Assembly (NCBI GenBank): GCA_963739375.1
Contig: CAVUAF010000015.1
Location: 1 to 64,000, forward strand
Length of the DNA: 64,000 nt
Direction of reading: 5' to 3'
Source: CAVUAF01 sp963739375
Lineage (GTDB): Bacteria; Acidobacteriota; Terriglobia; Terriglobales; Acidobacteriaceae
Under the pieces are notes generated by a model. It made no database searches, had not been told where the DNA came from, and saw only the letters and a program-made list of their open reading frames with translations. Shown here piece after piece: positions 1 through 8,629 of the stretch. The position numbers and the translations under genes were made by a program. How positions within the stretch are numbered: position 1 is the first letter of the stretch; each line of letters starts with the position of its first letter.

Positions 1-1
1 A

Positions 2-511
2 GTCCGCCGCATCATCGCCCACAACCACGGCTTCGACGCCCGCGATGACAACGCCTTCGAACTCTGGGACACCATCCAGCAGTCGGAAAGCATCGGGGCC
101 ATCTTCGATGCCATGAATGTGTTCCTCGGCGGCGTGGGGCTGGTGACGCTGGCCCTGGGCGCGATCGGCGTCATCAACATCATGCTGGTGTCGGTGAGCG
201 AGCGCACCCACGAGATCGGGCTGCGCAAAGCCGTGGGCGCCAGCAACCGCAGCATTCTGGCCCAGTTCTTCCTCGAAGGCGTGTTTCTCGCCACCGTCAG
301 CGGGCTGATCGGCATGGGCTTCGCCGCGGCCCTGATGGCGCTGCTGGGCGCGAAGATCCAGGGCGCCGGCGGCTTCGATCCGCCCAAGCTGGTGCCCATG
401 TCGGCGCTGACCGCCATCGCCAGTTTGACCGTGGCCGGCGTGGCGGCCGGCCTCTACCCCGCGCGCAAGGCCGCGCACCTGCAGCCCGTCGACGCGCTGC
501 GCCAGGAGTGA
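2..511 (+). CDS. MacB/FtsX-type ABC transporter permease, C-terminal part
   Basis: The reading frame is open from the left edge, so the gene starts upstream of the window and only about 169 C-terminal residues are seen. They contain the FtsX permease domain of MacB-like exporters: a membrane segment with INIMLVSVSERTHEIGLRKA, the family hallmark that follows the first C-terminal helix, then two further hydrophobic helices and the closing YPARKAAHLQPVDALRQE. The next permease begins 4 bases after the stop, so the two form an operon and probably a heterodimeric exporter together with an ATPase and a membrane-fusion protein to the left. The substrate cannot be read from the sequence. Confidence 0.9.
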   Translation, partial: VRRIIAHNHGFDARDDNAFELWDTIQQSESIGAIFDAMNVFLGGVGLVTLALGAIGVINIMLVSVSERTHEIGLRKAVGASNRSILAQFFLEGVFLATVSGLIGMGFAAALMALLGAKIQGAGGFDPPKLVPMSALTAIASLTVAGVAAGLYPARKAAHLQPVDALRQE

Positions 512-515
512 TGCC

Positions 516-1757
516 GTGGTCCGCGACCTGCTCCAGGAGAGTTGGACGGCGATGCGCTACAACCGGCGCCGCACCGCACTCACCATGCTGGGCATGGCGT
601 GGGGGATCGCCACTGTGGTGCTGCTCTTGGCCTACGGCGACGGCTTCGGGCAGGCCATCACCAACATCTTCTCCAGCTTCGGGATGAAGACCATGATCCT
701 GATCCCGGGACGCACCTCGATGCAGGCCGGCGGCCAGAAAGCGGGAATGCCGCTGCGCTTCACCCTCGACGACATCGAAGTGCTCACCACCAATGTCCCG
801 CAGATCACCCGCATCAGCCCGGAGGGCTACCAGACCGCCAGCATCCAGTATGAGACCCGCACCTTCAACCTCGGGGTGTTCGGCGATTACCCGAACACCG
901 CCGCCATCAAAGTCCTGGAGCCGGCGCAGGGACGCTTCTATAACGCCGAGGACATGGTGCAGCGGGCGCGGGTCGCGGTGCTGGGGTCGGAGGCGAAGGA
1001 GAAACTCTTCTCCGGGCAGAACGCGCTGGGGGAGCGCATTCGCATCAACGGCCTCAGCTTCGAGGTCATCGGGGTGCTCAAGCCCAAAATGCAGGAGGGC
1101 GACAACGACATCAACCGCGTCGTTTACATCCCCTTCACCACCCTTGGCGACCTGACCGACACGCGTTACCTAGGCGCCATCTGGATCAGCTACGAGGTGA
1201 ACGACTACCAGGCAGTGGAGCAGGCGCTGCGCCGGGTGCTGGCCATTCAGCACAAGTTCAATCCCGCCGATCGCCGCGCCCTGATGATCTACAGCCTGAT
1301 GGAACAGGTGCACCAGTTCCAGGTGATTACCCTGGGGCTGAAGATCCTGCTGGCCTTTATCGGCACCCTCACGCTGGGCATCGGCGGGGTGGGGTTGATG
1401 AACATCATGCTGGTCTCGGTGACGCATCGCACCCGCGAGATTGGGATGGAGAAGGCGTTGGGGGCGCGGGGGCGCGACATTTTCGTGCAGTTCCTGGCCG
1501 AAGCGCTGACCATCAGCTTTATCGGCGGGTTGTTCGGCGTGGCGCTGGCGTATGCGGTCTCGCTCGCAACGGGGCGCCTCACCCTCTACAGCGCGATGGC
1601 GAAGCACGCCGAAGCCGGGGACATCCGGCTGCTCATCAATCCCTCGACGCTGGGCATCGCCACCTTAATTCTGGCGCTGGTGGCGCTGGTCAGCGGCATG
1701 GTGCCGGCCATGCGCGCCTCCCGCCTCGACCCCATCGAAGCCCTGCGCTACGAGTGA
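516..1757 (+). CDS. MacB/FtsX-type ABC transporter permease
   Basis: 413 residues from a GTG start 4 bases downstream of the preceding permease. The layout is that of the MacB family: one N-terminal membrane helix (about residues 20-45), a periplasmic MacB_PCD-like domain (about 50-260), then three helices with the FtsX signature MNIMLVSVTHRTREIGMEKA near residue 295 and the C-terminal PAMRASRLDPIEALRYE. It lacks the fused ATPase domain of E. coli MacB, so the ATPase is separate and probably encoded to the left. The two permeases resemble each other most in the C-terminal helices. Role: export of a peptide, lipid or drug across the inner membrane; the substrate is unknown. Confidence 0.93.
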   Translation: MVRDLLQESWTAMRYNRRRTALTMLGMAWGIATVVLLLAYGDGFGQAITNIFSSFGMKTMILIPGRTSMQAGGQKAGMPLRFTLDDIEVLTTNVPQITRISPEGYQTASIQYETRTFNLGVFGDYPNTAAIKVLEPAQGRFYNAEDMVQRARVAVLGSEAKEKLFSGQNALGERIRINGLSFEVIGVLKPKMQEGDNDINRVVYIPFTTLGDLTDTRYLGAIWISYEVNDYQAVEQALRRVLAIQHKFNPADRRALMIYSLMEQVHQFQVITLGLKILLAFIGTLTLGIGGVGLMNIMLVSVTHRTREIGMEKALGARGRDIFVQFLAEALTISFIGGLFGVALAYAVSLATGRLTLYSAMAKHAEAGDIRLLINPSTLGIATLILALVALVSGMVPAMRASRLDPIEALRYE

Positions 1758-1782
1758 ACGGGCCAGTGACCGAACCTCTGCG

Positions 1783-1802
1783 TGTGACGGTTCTCACTTA
1801 CA
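1783..1802. promoter_or_regulatory. CRP/FNR-like palindrome, copy 1 of a 20-bp repeat
   Basis: TGTGACGGTTCTCACTTACA contains GTGA-N6-TCAC (1784-1797), the half-site geometry of the CRP/FNR family. The identical 20-mer occurs at 5380 and 6813. It lies 120 bp upstream of the start chosen for the lipase-like gene. A binding role is inferred from symmetry and position only. Confidence 0.5.
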
Positions 1803-1922
1803 GGCGAACGGCCTGCGCCGCGACGCTACAAACTAAGTCGCCTCGTTATTTTCGGATTGGTGACGGTTGGAGTCTCTGTGCTCCTCCAGGCATACAATCC
1901 GCATGGGAGCGCCGGCACCCGC

Positions 1923-4900
1923 ATGAGCTGGATTCCCTTCTCTCGACGCCAAACTCGACTACGGCTGGCTCTGTGTTTCGCCGTCGCCCTGTGCTCGCCG
2001 GATCGCGCTCACGCTGTTTTTGCGCAAGACTCTCAGGCAGCGCGCCCAAGACGATCTGACATCCCGGCTGAGAGAGCAACTTTAGATCACGTTCGGGCGG
2101 TTGCTGGGGAATCTCACTCGGTCGCGTGGAGGGGTAAAGGTGCCTCCATCGCGTCGATTACCTCGGTCCGCATCACGCCACCACTGACTTTTCCTATGCG
2201 AGTCGACGTGATCGGGGAACCAGGGGCGAAGCAACTCCGAGTGGTGATACCGCCTGCGACGCCTGCCGGAGAATACATAGTCGATGTCGCTGGCCGCGAC
2301 GTGGGTGAGCGGGCGCTCTCGGCCACGCTCCGTGTGACCGTAGACGCCATGACGGTCTCGGCGGCTGGGACGGTGGCCCGAGTTCCGGTTGTCCTCCTCA
2401 ATGGATTTCAACTCTTCTGTACCGACACCGATAGCACGCTCGCCGCGTCGGTGGGAACCTTTGGACAACTGGCGTCTCTCTTGCAGGCGGACGGTGCTCC
2501 GGTCGTCTTCTTTAACAATTGCTCATACGGGGATATATCGATTGAGCAGTTGGCGAGCCAGCTCAACGCCTGGCTTGCTAGCGCGCAATACACCGATGGA
2601 ACGCCGGTCACGCAGGTCGACCTTGTCGCCCACAGCATGGGCGGTCTTATTGCACGCGCGTACCTGTCTGGGAAACGCTCCGTCTCGGGAAGCTTCGCGC
2701 CGCCGGCGAATCACAAGGTTCACAAGCTCATCACCATCGCCACGCCGCATTTCGGCTCTTTTCAAGCGTCTAACATCGGAGTGCAAGAATCAGCGATGGT
2801 GCTGGGGAGTCAGTTTCTCTGGGACCTTGCTACGTGGAACCAGGGGCAAGACGATCTTCGGGGTGTGGACGCACTGGCTGTCATCGGTAATGCTGGCACG
2901 TATGGAAGTACGAACAACGCTTCCGATGGTGTCGTTTCGCTCACCAGCGGCTCGCTCAACTTCGCCAGAGCGGACCAAAGGACGAGGATCGTGCCGTATT
3001 GCCACACCACACCGGGATTTCTCACCGGACTGGGGATGAGTTGCGTCAACCATCAGGGTATCGCCGATATCAACGATCCGTCGCATCTTACGGCGCAAAT
3101 CGTGCACTCCTTTCTCGCCGACACGTCGGCCTGGCAGTCAATCGGCGCGCCTCCGAGCCAGGACCCGTTTCTCTTTCTCAGGTTTTACGGCGGAACGTTC
3201 CTTGCCTTGAAGGGAACGAACGACGTGTACTTCAGGGACCTCACTTCAGTGCAGTTCGATAGTGGAGCCGGTCAGCTCATCAGTGGCCCGAGCAATGCGA
3301 TTGCGAGCATCTTTTACACCGAATGGGCTGCAGGCGGACAACACAACTTCGTAATGAATCATTCAGCCGGCTACGCGACAACCGACACTGGCCCGATTTC
3401 TGTGGGGGGAGCGGGAGCGCTCCTGTTCAAATATGGCCCGCGCATCAGCAGCGTGCAGTCAACAACTTCTACCGGGCTTCCCGGTCTTACGGTCGCATCC
3501 GGCTCAACGATTGTGGTTAGGGGGGTCGGCTTCGGCAACACCACGGCGACCCAGCTTTCGGCAAACGGAGCCTTACTGAGCGTCTCGCAGATTTCGGACC
3601 AGCAAATAACGGCCTACCTTCCGTCTTCCTATAGCGGCCTAGTTGGGTTCATGGTGGCTAACACTAACGGGTGGCACAGTGTGAATGTGATGACCGCACA
3701 GGCGGCAGGGCCGCCAGGGGTCAGCAGCCTTTCGCCCTCGCAGATCGCAGCAGGGTCAGCAGGATTCACCCTACAGGTGACCGGTATCAATTTTGTAAGC
3801 GGCGAGGTGGTGCAGTGGAACGGGTCGAACCGGACAACCGCCTTCGTCAGCAGCACCAGCCTAACGGCTGCGATCCCGGCCAGCGATCTGGTGAGCGCGG
3901 GCATGGCTGCGGTGACGGTGGTCAATCCCGGCGCCAGCTCTTCCAACGCACTGTTCTTCGCCATCCTGAGCGCGCCTGGGACCAATTCCGTCGTGCCGGC
4001 TTCGGCGCAGGTGCGCTACGTGCCGCACTTGGCCAGCGGAGCCGGCTTTGTTACCAAGCTGACCATCACCAACATGGTGGCGGCGCAGAACAACGTTGTA
4101 GTCAACTTCATCAGCCAGGGCGGTACGCTGCAATCTAGCACCAACTATGTGCTTGCTCCCGGGGCCACACAGCGCATCGAGACTCCGGAGTCGTCGCGCT
4201 TCCTTGCATCGAGCGTGCAGTGGGCCATGGTCGGGTCCGATCAGAGCGTCGGCATCAATACGTTTTTTGAGCTGACCGGCAGCGGCGGACTTCCCAACGT
4301 CATCAACACCATCGGCTTCAACGACGCCGTGCCCGCCATCAGCCAGCAACTGCCGGTGGAATTCCAGCCCAAGCCTGCTAACGCATCTGTCGGACGCACG
4401 GTTGGGCTGGCGCTGGCCAATACTTCCCCCTCCGCGGGGACGGCTATCCTGACGCTGCTGAATTCCAACGGGACGAGCCTGGCCAGTGCGCCAGTCAACC
4501 TCAGCGGTTATAGTCAGACCTCGATTGAGCTTACCAGCCTGTCTGCCTTGAGCGCGGTGTTGCCGGCGGGCAATTTCGTGGGACAGCTGTCGATTGCCTC
4601 CAACACACCGATGGTGGCCATCGCCCTGGGGGACGACTTCGGACCCTTCTTCAGCACGCCCCCTGTCTCCGTCGGCCGCACGGGCCAGATCATCATTCCT
4701 CACATCCCTAGCGGCGGCGGCTTCGTAACCAAGCTCACATTCATGGACCGTTCCGGGGCGGCACAAGCTGTTGATGTGAAGTTCTACGACCAGAGCGGCA
4801 ACCTTATCCAGAATCAGACCGTGAACCTTGCTGCCAATGGGACGGCGCGCATTTCGACGCCGGAGGCGGCCCGCTTCGGCGCGTCACAGGTTTCGTGGGC

Positions 4901-5354
4901 AATGGTCACCGCGCCCGGCACAGCCACTGTCAACCTGTTCTACGAGCTGCAAGACAGCAGCACCGTTGTTGTGAACACAATCGGCTTCAACGATGTACCG
5001 ACGGCAACCGATTTCACCATCCCGGTTGAGTTCCTACCGGCGCCACAGGGGGCCAGCATCGGACGCACCGTTGGACTCGCGATGGCCAATCCAGGCAATG
5101 TCACGGCTAGCATTACGCTTAAGCTGGTGGATGCTTCCGGACAGGTGCTCGCGACGGCTCCCGTCACGCTGAACCCGCACGCGCAAACAGCAGTTTCGCT
5201 CGCCGACCTTGCAGCCTTCAGAGCGGCGCTGCCGGACACAAACTTCGTGGGAGTCGTGACGGTGAATTCTTCGGCGCCCATCTCGGCGATTGCGTTGGGC
5301 GACGATTTCGGGCCGTTTTATGCGACGCCCGTTATTGCAGGCCGGGCGCGATGA
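1923..5354 (+). CDS. Secreted PGAP1/lipase-like alpha/beta hydrolase with IPT/TIG and duplicated C-terminal domains
   Basis: Start chosen at ATG 1923, which opens a signal peptide (MSWIPFSRRQTRLRLALCFA, then an Ala-rich h-region); the frame also has a TTG 66 bases earlier without a signal sequence. The mature protein (about 1140 residues) has a leader domain, then a lipase fold beginning VPVVLLNGFQ and the nucleophile elbow VDLVAHSMGG (Ser about residue 238), followed by an ITIATPHFGS strand typical of PGAP1-like esterases. About residues 520-690 hold two IPT/TIG-like Ig domains (SSVQSTT, GPPGVSSLSPSQIAAGS). The C-terminal 440 residues are two diverged copies of a ~220-residue beta-rich unit. 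Likely an exported esterase, perhaps surface-anchored through its repeats. A CRP-like site lies upstream. Substrate unknown. Confidence 0.78.
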   Translation: MSWIPFSRRQTRLRLALCFAVALCSPDRAHAVFAQDSQAARPRRSDIPAERATLDHVRAVAGESHSVAWRGKGASIASITSVRITPPLTFPMRVDVIGEPGAKQLRVVIPPATPAGEYIVDVAGRDVGERALSATLRVTVDAMTVSAAGTVARVPVVLLNGFQLFCTDTDSTLAASVGTFGQLASLLQADGAPVVFFNNCSYGDISIEQLASQLNAWLASAQYTDGTPVTQVDLVAHSMGGLIARAYLSGKRSVSGSFAPPANHKVHKLITIATPHFGSFQASNIGVQESAMVLGSQFLWDLATWNQGQDDLRGVDALAVIGNAGTYGSTNNASDGVVSLTSGSLNFARADQRTRIVPYCHTTPGFLTGLGMSCVNHQGIADINDPSHLTAQIVHSFLADTSAWQSIGAPPSQDPFLFLRFYGGTFLALKGTNDVYFRDLTSVQFDSGAGQLISGPSNAIASIFYTEWAAGGQHNFVMNHSAGYATTDTGPISVGGAGALLFKYGPRISSVQSTTSTGLPGLTVASGSTIVVRGVGFGNTTATQLSANGALLSVSQISDQQITAYLPSSYSGLVGFMVANTNGWHSVNVMTAQAAGPPGVSSLSPSQIAAGSAGFTLQVTGINFVSGEVVQWNGSNRTTAFVSSTSLTAAIPASDLVSAGMAAVTVVNPGASSSNALFFAILSAPGTNSVVPASAQVRYVPHLASGAGFVTKLTITNMVAAQNNVVVNFISQGGTLQSSTNYVLAPGATQRIETPESSRFLASSVQWAMVGSDQSVGINTFFELTGSGGLPNVINTIGFNDAVPAISQQLPVEFQPKPANASVGRTVGLALANTSPSAGTAILTLLNSNGTSLASAPVNLSGYSQTSIELTSLSALSAVLPAGNFVGQLSIASNTPMVAIALGDDFGPFFSTPPVSVGRTGQIIIPHIPSGGGFVTKLTFMDRSGAAQAVDVKFYDQSGNLIQNQTVNLAANGTARISTPEAARFGASQVSWAMVTAPGTATVNLFYELQDSSTVVVNTIGFNDVPTATDFTIPVEFLPAPQGASIGRTVGLAMANPGNVTASITLKLVDASGQVLATAPVTLNPHAQTAVSLADLAAFRAALPDTNFVGVVTVNSSAPISAIALGDDFGPFYATPVIAGRAR
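4011..5335 (+). repeat. Tandem internal duplication of a ~220-residue domain
   Basis: Copy 1 (about 4011-4672) and copy 2 (about 4689-5335) share, in order, PHxxSGxGFVTKLT, RIxTPExxRF, QxxWAMV, VNTIGFNDxP, PVEFxPxPxxASxGRTVGLA, LPxxNFVG and IALGDDFGPFxxTPV. The copies are clearly diverged, so the duplication is old. The domain resembles secreted acidobacterial beta-sandwich repeats, but I cannot name a family. Confidence 0.85.
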
Positions 5355-5365
5355 CGTGACGCGTC

Positions 5366-5399
5366 GCCGCACTTTTCTATGTGACGGTTCTCACTTACA
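5366..5399. promoter_or_regulatory. CRP/FNR-like palindrome within a 34-bp repeat, copy 2
   Basis: The 34 bases from GCCGCACTTTTC to TCACTTACA recur exactly at 6799-6832, and the last 20 also recur at 1783. GTGACGGTTCTCAC lies at 5381-5394, 58 bp upstream of the zinc-ribbon gene start. Confidence 0.5.
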
Positions 5400-5451
5400 A
5401 GCGAGGGTCGCAGCGCGCACGCTGCCAGCGCCGGATGCAAAGGAGCCGCCC

Positions 5452-6129
5452 ATGGCCACTGCGCAACTGGAACCGAAGCTTGCCGAGCCGGAGGTGGCGC
5501 GGCCGCTGCTCGTCGTCGGCCCCCGGCACGTCACCCCAAAACCCGGATTCGAGCACATGATGTCGCGCGAGGCGTCGCTCATGGCCATGGCCATCTTCGG
5601 CACCAGCGGCGAGTTTGATTCGTCGGTCGGGGCGATCGTGAGCTCCTTCAAGAAGACCCATCGCATCGCCGAGCCGGCCAAGGTCGAGGCGATCACCCGG
5701 GCCGAGATGCCTGCGGGAAAGGACAAAGCCGCGTACGCGGCCCTGGCGCAAAGTCTCGCGCAGGAGAAGCTGGCCGGACTTCCCTACCGCTGGAACGTGA
5801 TCAACTGGGACACGCCAGCGTATGCGTTTCCGGCGCTCGTCGTCTGGGTGCCGCCGCTGGAGAAGTGCCGCAAGTGCGGTGCGCTGAAAGCGGTGGATGA
5901 GGACGTCTGTACCCGTTGTGGCGATGCCAAGTGGGGACAAGTGTTTTTCAGTATTGGCATCGGGCTGGTGTTTCTGCTGGGCGGCCTGGCGTTGGCAGTG
6001 AAGACCGGCGGACTGGGAAGGATAGTCGGCGTGGTTCTGACCGCGTTCTCGTTGCTGTGCCTATGGGCGGTGACCTCCGACACGCGGGAGAAGATCCGGA
6101 AAGGGAAGGACCGTGCGGGCGGAGTCTGA
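5452..6129 (+). CDS. Zinc-ribbon membrane protein, function unknown
   Basis: 225 residues. ATG 5452 is preceded by AAGGAG at a good distance; the frame is open further upstream but through the repeat region. The N-terminal 135 residues are soluble and not recognised (SFKKTHRIAEPAKVEAI). A four-cysteine zinc ribbon follows (CRKCGALKAVDEDVCTRCG, about residues 142-160), then two hydrophobic helices (about 168-188 and 193-212) and a basic tail. This is a ribbon-plus-two-helix membrane protein of the kind often called a DUF. No partner is evident: the lipase-like gene upstream ends about 100 bp before it, and a tandem intergenic repeat follows. Confidence 0.7.
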   Translation: MATAQLEPKLAEPEVARPLLVVGPRHVTPKPGFEHMMSREASLMAMAIFGTSGEFDSSVGAIVSSFKKTHRIAEPAKVEAITRAEMPAGKDKAAYAALAQSLAQEKLAGLPYRWNVINWDTPAYAFPALVVWVPPLEKCRKCGALKAVDEDVCTRCGDAKWGQVFFSIGIGLVFLLGGLALAVKTGGLGRIVGVVLTAFSLLCLWAVTSDTREKIRKGKDRAGGV

Positions 6130-6135
6130 CGCGAA

Positions 6136-6770
6136 CCTCCCAGACGAGCAAAAGCGGCTCGTCTGGGGCACCTCTTTTTGGCACCCCGAATTGCCGAACT
6201 GCGGAATTGCGGAATTGCGGAATTGCCGAATTTTGGCGCAGGACAAGGTCAGTGGCCGGAAAGGGGCGAGTGGCATCGCGGTGCTTACGGGGTAGGGATC
6301 CTTCGACTCGCTCTCAGTCGCTTCGACCACCCCAGCAAGCCAAAACCAGGCTCGCTGGGGGCCCCGGCTTCGCTCCCTCGCGCTCGCTCAGGATGACCGA
6401 TCAATAAAGCGAAGCGGCACGGCTGAAGCCGTGCCCTGTTACCTCCCAGACGAGCAAAAGCGGCTCGTCTGGGGCACCCCCTTTTGGCACCCCGAATTGC
6501 CGAACTGCGGAATTGCCGAATTTTGGCGCAGGACAAGGTCAGTGGCCGGAAAGGGGCGAGTGGCATCGCGGTGCTGGCGGGGTAGGGATCCTTCGACTCG
6601 CGCTTAGTCGCTTCGACCACCCCAGCAAGCCAAAACCAGGCTCGCTGGGGGCCCCGGTTTCGCTCCCTCGCGCTCGCTCAGGATGACCGATCAATAAAGC
6701 GAAGCGGCACGGCTGAAGCCGTGCCCTGTTACCTCCCAGACGAGCAAAAGCGGCTCGTCTGGGGCACCCC
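6136..6770. repeat. Intergenic tandem repeat, two ~300-bp units plus a partial third
   Basis: Units begin with CCTCCCAGACGAGC at 6136, 6442 and 6732. Unit 1 is 306 bp, unit 2 is 290 bp (it lacks 16 bp from a run of GGAATTGC 8-mers near 6200) and unit 3 stops after about 39 bp. Each unit contains hairpins AGACGAGC/GCTCGTCT and GGCACGGC-tgaa-GCCGTGCC. No coding sequence is convincing here. This is a structured intergenic repeat of the type scattered in acidobacterial genomes. Confidence 0.9.
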
Positions 6771-6798
6771 GCCCGAACCCGTCCCAACTCTCACCGGA

Positions 6799-6832
6799 GC
6801 CGCACTTTTCTATGTGACGGTTCTCACTTACA
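6799..6832. promoter_or_regulatory. CRP/FNR-like palindrome within a 34-bp repeat, copy 3, ahead of the hydrogenase operon
   Basis: Identical to 5366-5399. GTGACGGTTCTCAC is at 6814-6827, 181 bp before the first hydrogenase gene; nothing else is readable in 6833-7007. A CRP/FNR-type regulator could tie hydrogenase expression to carbon or redox state, but this is inference. Confidence 0.5.
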
Positions 6833-7007
6833 TGCCGGCGGCCAACCGTTAGGGTCAAGCAGGTGGCGAACTACGGGTAACCGGGCAGATCGGGCCCGCA
6901 GGCCGCCAGCGGTCCTGCGCCGCGTCCCCGCTTCCAGCGCGGGCTTGCGCCGTACTCACCCTCGATCTGCTCCGCGAGCATCGTCGGGCAACCAAGGTCA
7001 GGCAACC

Positions 7008-8168
7008 ATGACCAGCGAGATCCTTCACGTCAAGAGCAGTGTCACGATCGAGCGCGCGCAGTTGGGCAAGTTGATCGCGGTGCTGGCCGGCGAAGGCTAC
7101 GAGGTGGTCGGCCCGACGGTGCGCGAGGGCGCCATCGTCTATGACCGCGTGGCTTCCCTGGACGACCTGCCCGCGGGCTGGGGAGACGTGCAGGACGGGG
7201 GCAAGTACCGGCTGCAGCAGCGCGGCGACCAGGCGCTGTTCGGCTACGCGGTAGGCCCGCACTCCTGGAAAGAATATCTTTACCCGCCGCGGCAACGGCT
7301 GTGGCAGGCCACCCGGAACAACGGCTTTCACGCCGTCCTGGAAGAGCTCCGGCCGGTCAAGCGGGCGCTCCTCGGTGTGCGCGCCTGCGAACTCCACGCC
7401 CTGGCCATCCAGGACAAAGTCTTTCTCGCCGGCCCGTTCGTGGACCCGCTCTACCAAGCACACCGCGAAAACCTGTTCCTGGTGGCGGTGAACTGCAGCG
7501 CGGCGAGTGGCACGTGTTTTTGCGCGTCCATGAACACCGGACCCAAGGCCGACTCCAGCTACGACCTGGCTTTGACCGAAATCGTGCAGAGCGAACGGCA
7601 CTACTTCGTGATCGAGGTGGGAACGGAGCGTGGCGCCGAGGTGCTGGCGGCGATTCCGTATCAGGATGCCGGAGAAGCGGAGAAGCAGGCCGCCGCGGAC
7701 GTCGTAGCCACAACGTCGCAGCACATGGGGCGGGAGCTGAATGTCGTCGGCATCAAGGAGCTCCTGTACCGCAATTACCAGCACCCGCGCTGGGACCAGG
7801 TGGCGGCGCGCTGCCTGACGTGCGCCAACTGCACCATGGTTTGCCCCACCTGCTTCTGCACCACCATCGAGGACGTCACCGACCTGACCGGAAAACAGGC
7901 GGAGCGGTGGCGGAGCTGGGATTCGTGTTTCACCATGGATTTCTCCTACATCCACGGGGGCTCGGTGCGCGCCACCCCCAAAGCCCGCTACCGGCAGTGG
8001 CTGACCCACAAGCTGGCCACGTGGCACGACCAGTTCGGCACCTCCGGCTGCGTCGGCTGCGGCCGCTGCATCACCTGGTGTCCGGTGGGGATTGACCTCA
8101 CCGAGGAGGTCCGGGCGATTCGTGAAAGCGAATCCGGCGGAGAGAAGAACAGGAAGGGAACGACATGA
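7008..8168 (+). CDS. hydB: Group 3b [NiFe] hydrogenase beta subunit (4Fe-4S electron-transfer protein)
   Basis: 386 residues from ATG 7008. The C-terminal third has two ferredoxin-type clusters, CLTCANCTMVCPTCFC (about residues 270-285) and CVGCGRCITWCPVGID (about 348-363). Ahead of them lies the cysteine-bearing domain of the HydB / anaerobic sulfite reductase A family (LLGVRACELHAL, NCSAASGTCFC). In the group 3b enzymes of archaea and bacteria this subunit passes electrons between the small subunit and the flavin-bearing gamma subunit, in the cytoplasm. It is the first gene of a six-gene operon and overlaps the next gene by 4 bases (ATGA). It reads through without frameshifts. Confidence 0.92.
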   Translation: MTSEILHVKSSVTIERAQLGKLIAVLAGEGYEVVGPTVREGAIVYDRVASLDDLPAGWGDVQDGGKYRLQQRGDQALFGYAVGPHSWKEYLYPPRQRLWQATRNNGFHAVLEELRPVKRALLGVRACELHALAIQDKVFLAGPFVDPLYQAHRENLFLVAVNCSAASGTCFCASMNTGPKADSSYDLALTEIVQSERHYFVIEVGTERGAEVLAAIPYQDAGEAEKQAAADVVATTSQHMGRELNVVGIKELLYRNYQHPRWDQVAARCLTCANCTMVCPTCFCTTIEDVTDLTGKQAERWRSWDSCFTMDFSYIHGGSVRATPKARYRQWLTHKLATWHDQFGTSGCVGCGRCITWCPVGIDLTEEVRAIRESESGGEKNRKGTT

Positions 8169-8629
8169 TCCAAACACTCGAGCCAATTATCCGCGAGCAT
8201 CCCTTCTTCCAGGGACTCGCGCAGCAGCACATCGAGATCATCGTGGGCTGCGCCAAGAACGTGCGCTTCGAAGAAGGGGAGGTGATTTTTCGCGAGGGCG
8301 ACCCCGCCGATCAGTTCTTCTTCATCCGCAAGGGCCTGGTGGCGGTGGAACTGATGGTGCCGCAGCGTGGATTCGAGACCATCCTGACCGTGGGCGAAGG
8401 CGAGCTGCTGGGCTGGTCATGGCTGGTGGAGCCTTGCCGCTGGCATTTCGGCGCGCGGGCGCTGGAGCTGACCCAGGCCCTGTCGTTCGACGGCAAGTGT
8501 CTGCGCACGAAGTGCGAGGAGGACCACGACCTCGGCTACGAAATTCTGAACCGGTTTGTCCACATCGTGACGGAACGGCTGGACACGACGCGCATGCAAC
8601 TCCTGGACCTGTATGGCGAACGAGTCTGA
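8165..8629 (+). CDS. Cyclic-nucleotide-binding-domain protein without a DNA-binding domain
   Basis: 154 residues forming a single Crp-type cNMP-binding beta-roll (EGEVIFREGDPADQFFFIRKG near residues 39-58, TVGEGELLGWSWL near 78-90) and its C-terminal helix. It ends where the helix-turn-helix of CRP/FNR would begin, so it is unlikely to bind DNA by itself. It overlaps hydB by 4 bases and hydG by 17, so it is translated with the hydrogenase. It could be a ligand- or redox-sensing regulatory subunit of the enzyme or an adaptor; similar stand-alone domains occur in bacterial group 3b hydrogenase operons. The canonical phosphate-binding Arg/Glu pattern is not obvious, so the ligand is unknown. Confidence 0.85.
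   Translation: MIQTLEPIIREHPFFQGLAQQHIEIIVGCAKNVRFEEGEVIFREGDPADQFFFIRKGLVAVELMVPQRGFETILTVGEGELLGWSWLVEPCRWHFGARALELTQALSFDGKCLRTKCEEDHDLGYEILNRFVHIVTERLDTTRMQLLDLYGERV

Noticed and set aside
1754..2059. Open frame on + strand between the permease and the lipase-like gene
   Set aside because: It overlaps the lipase signal peptide region in another frame and has no family features.
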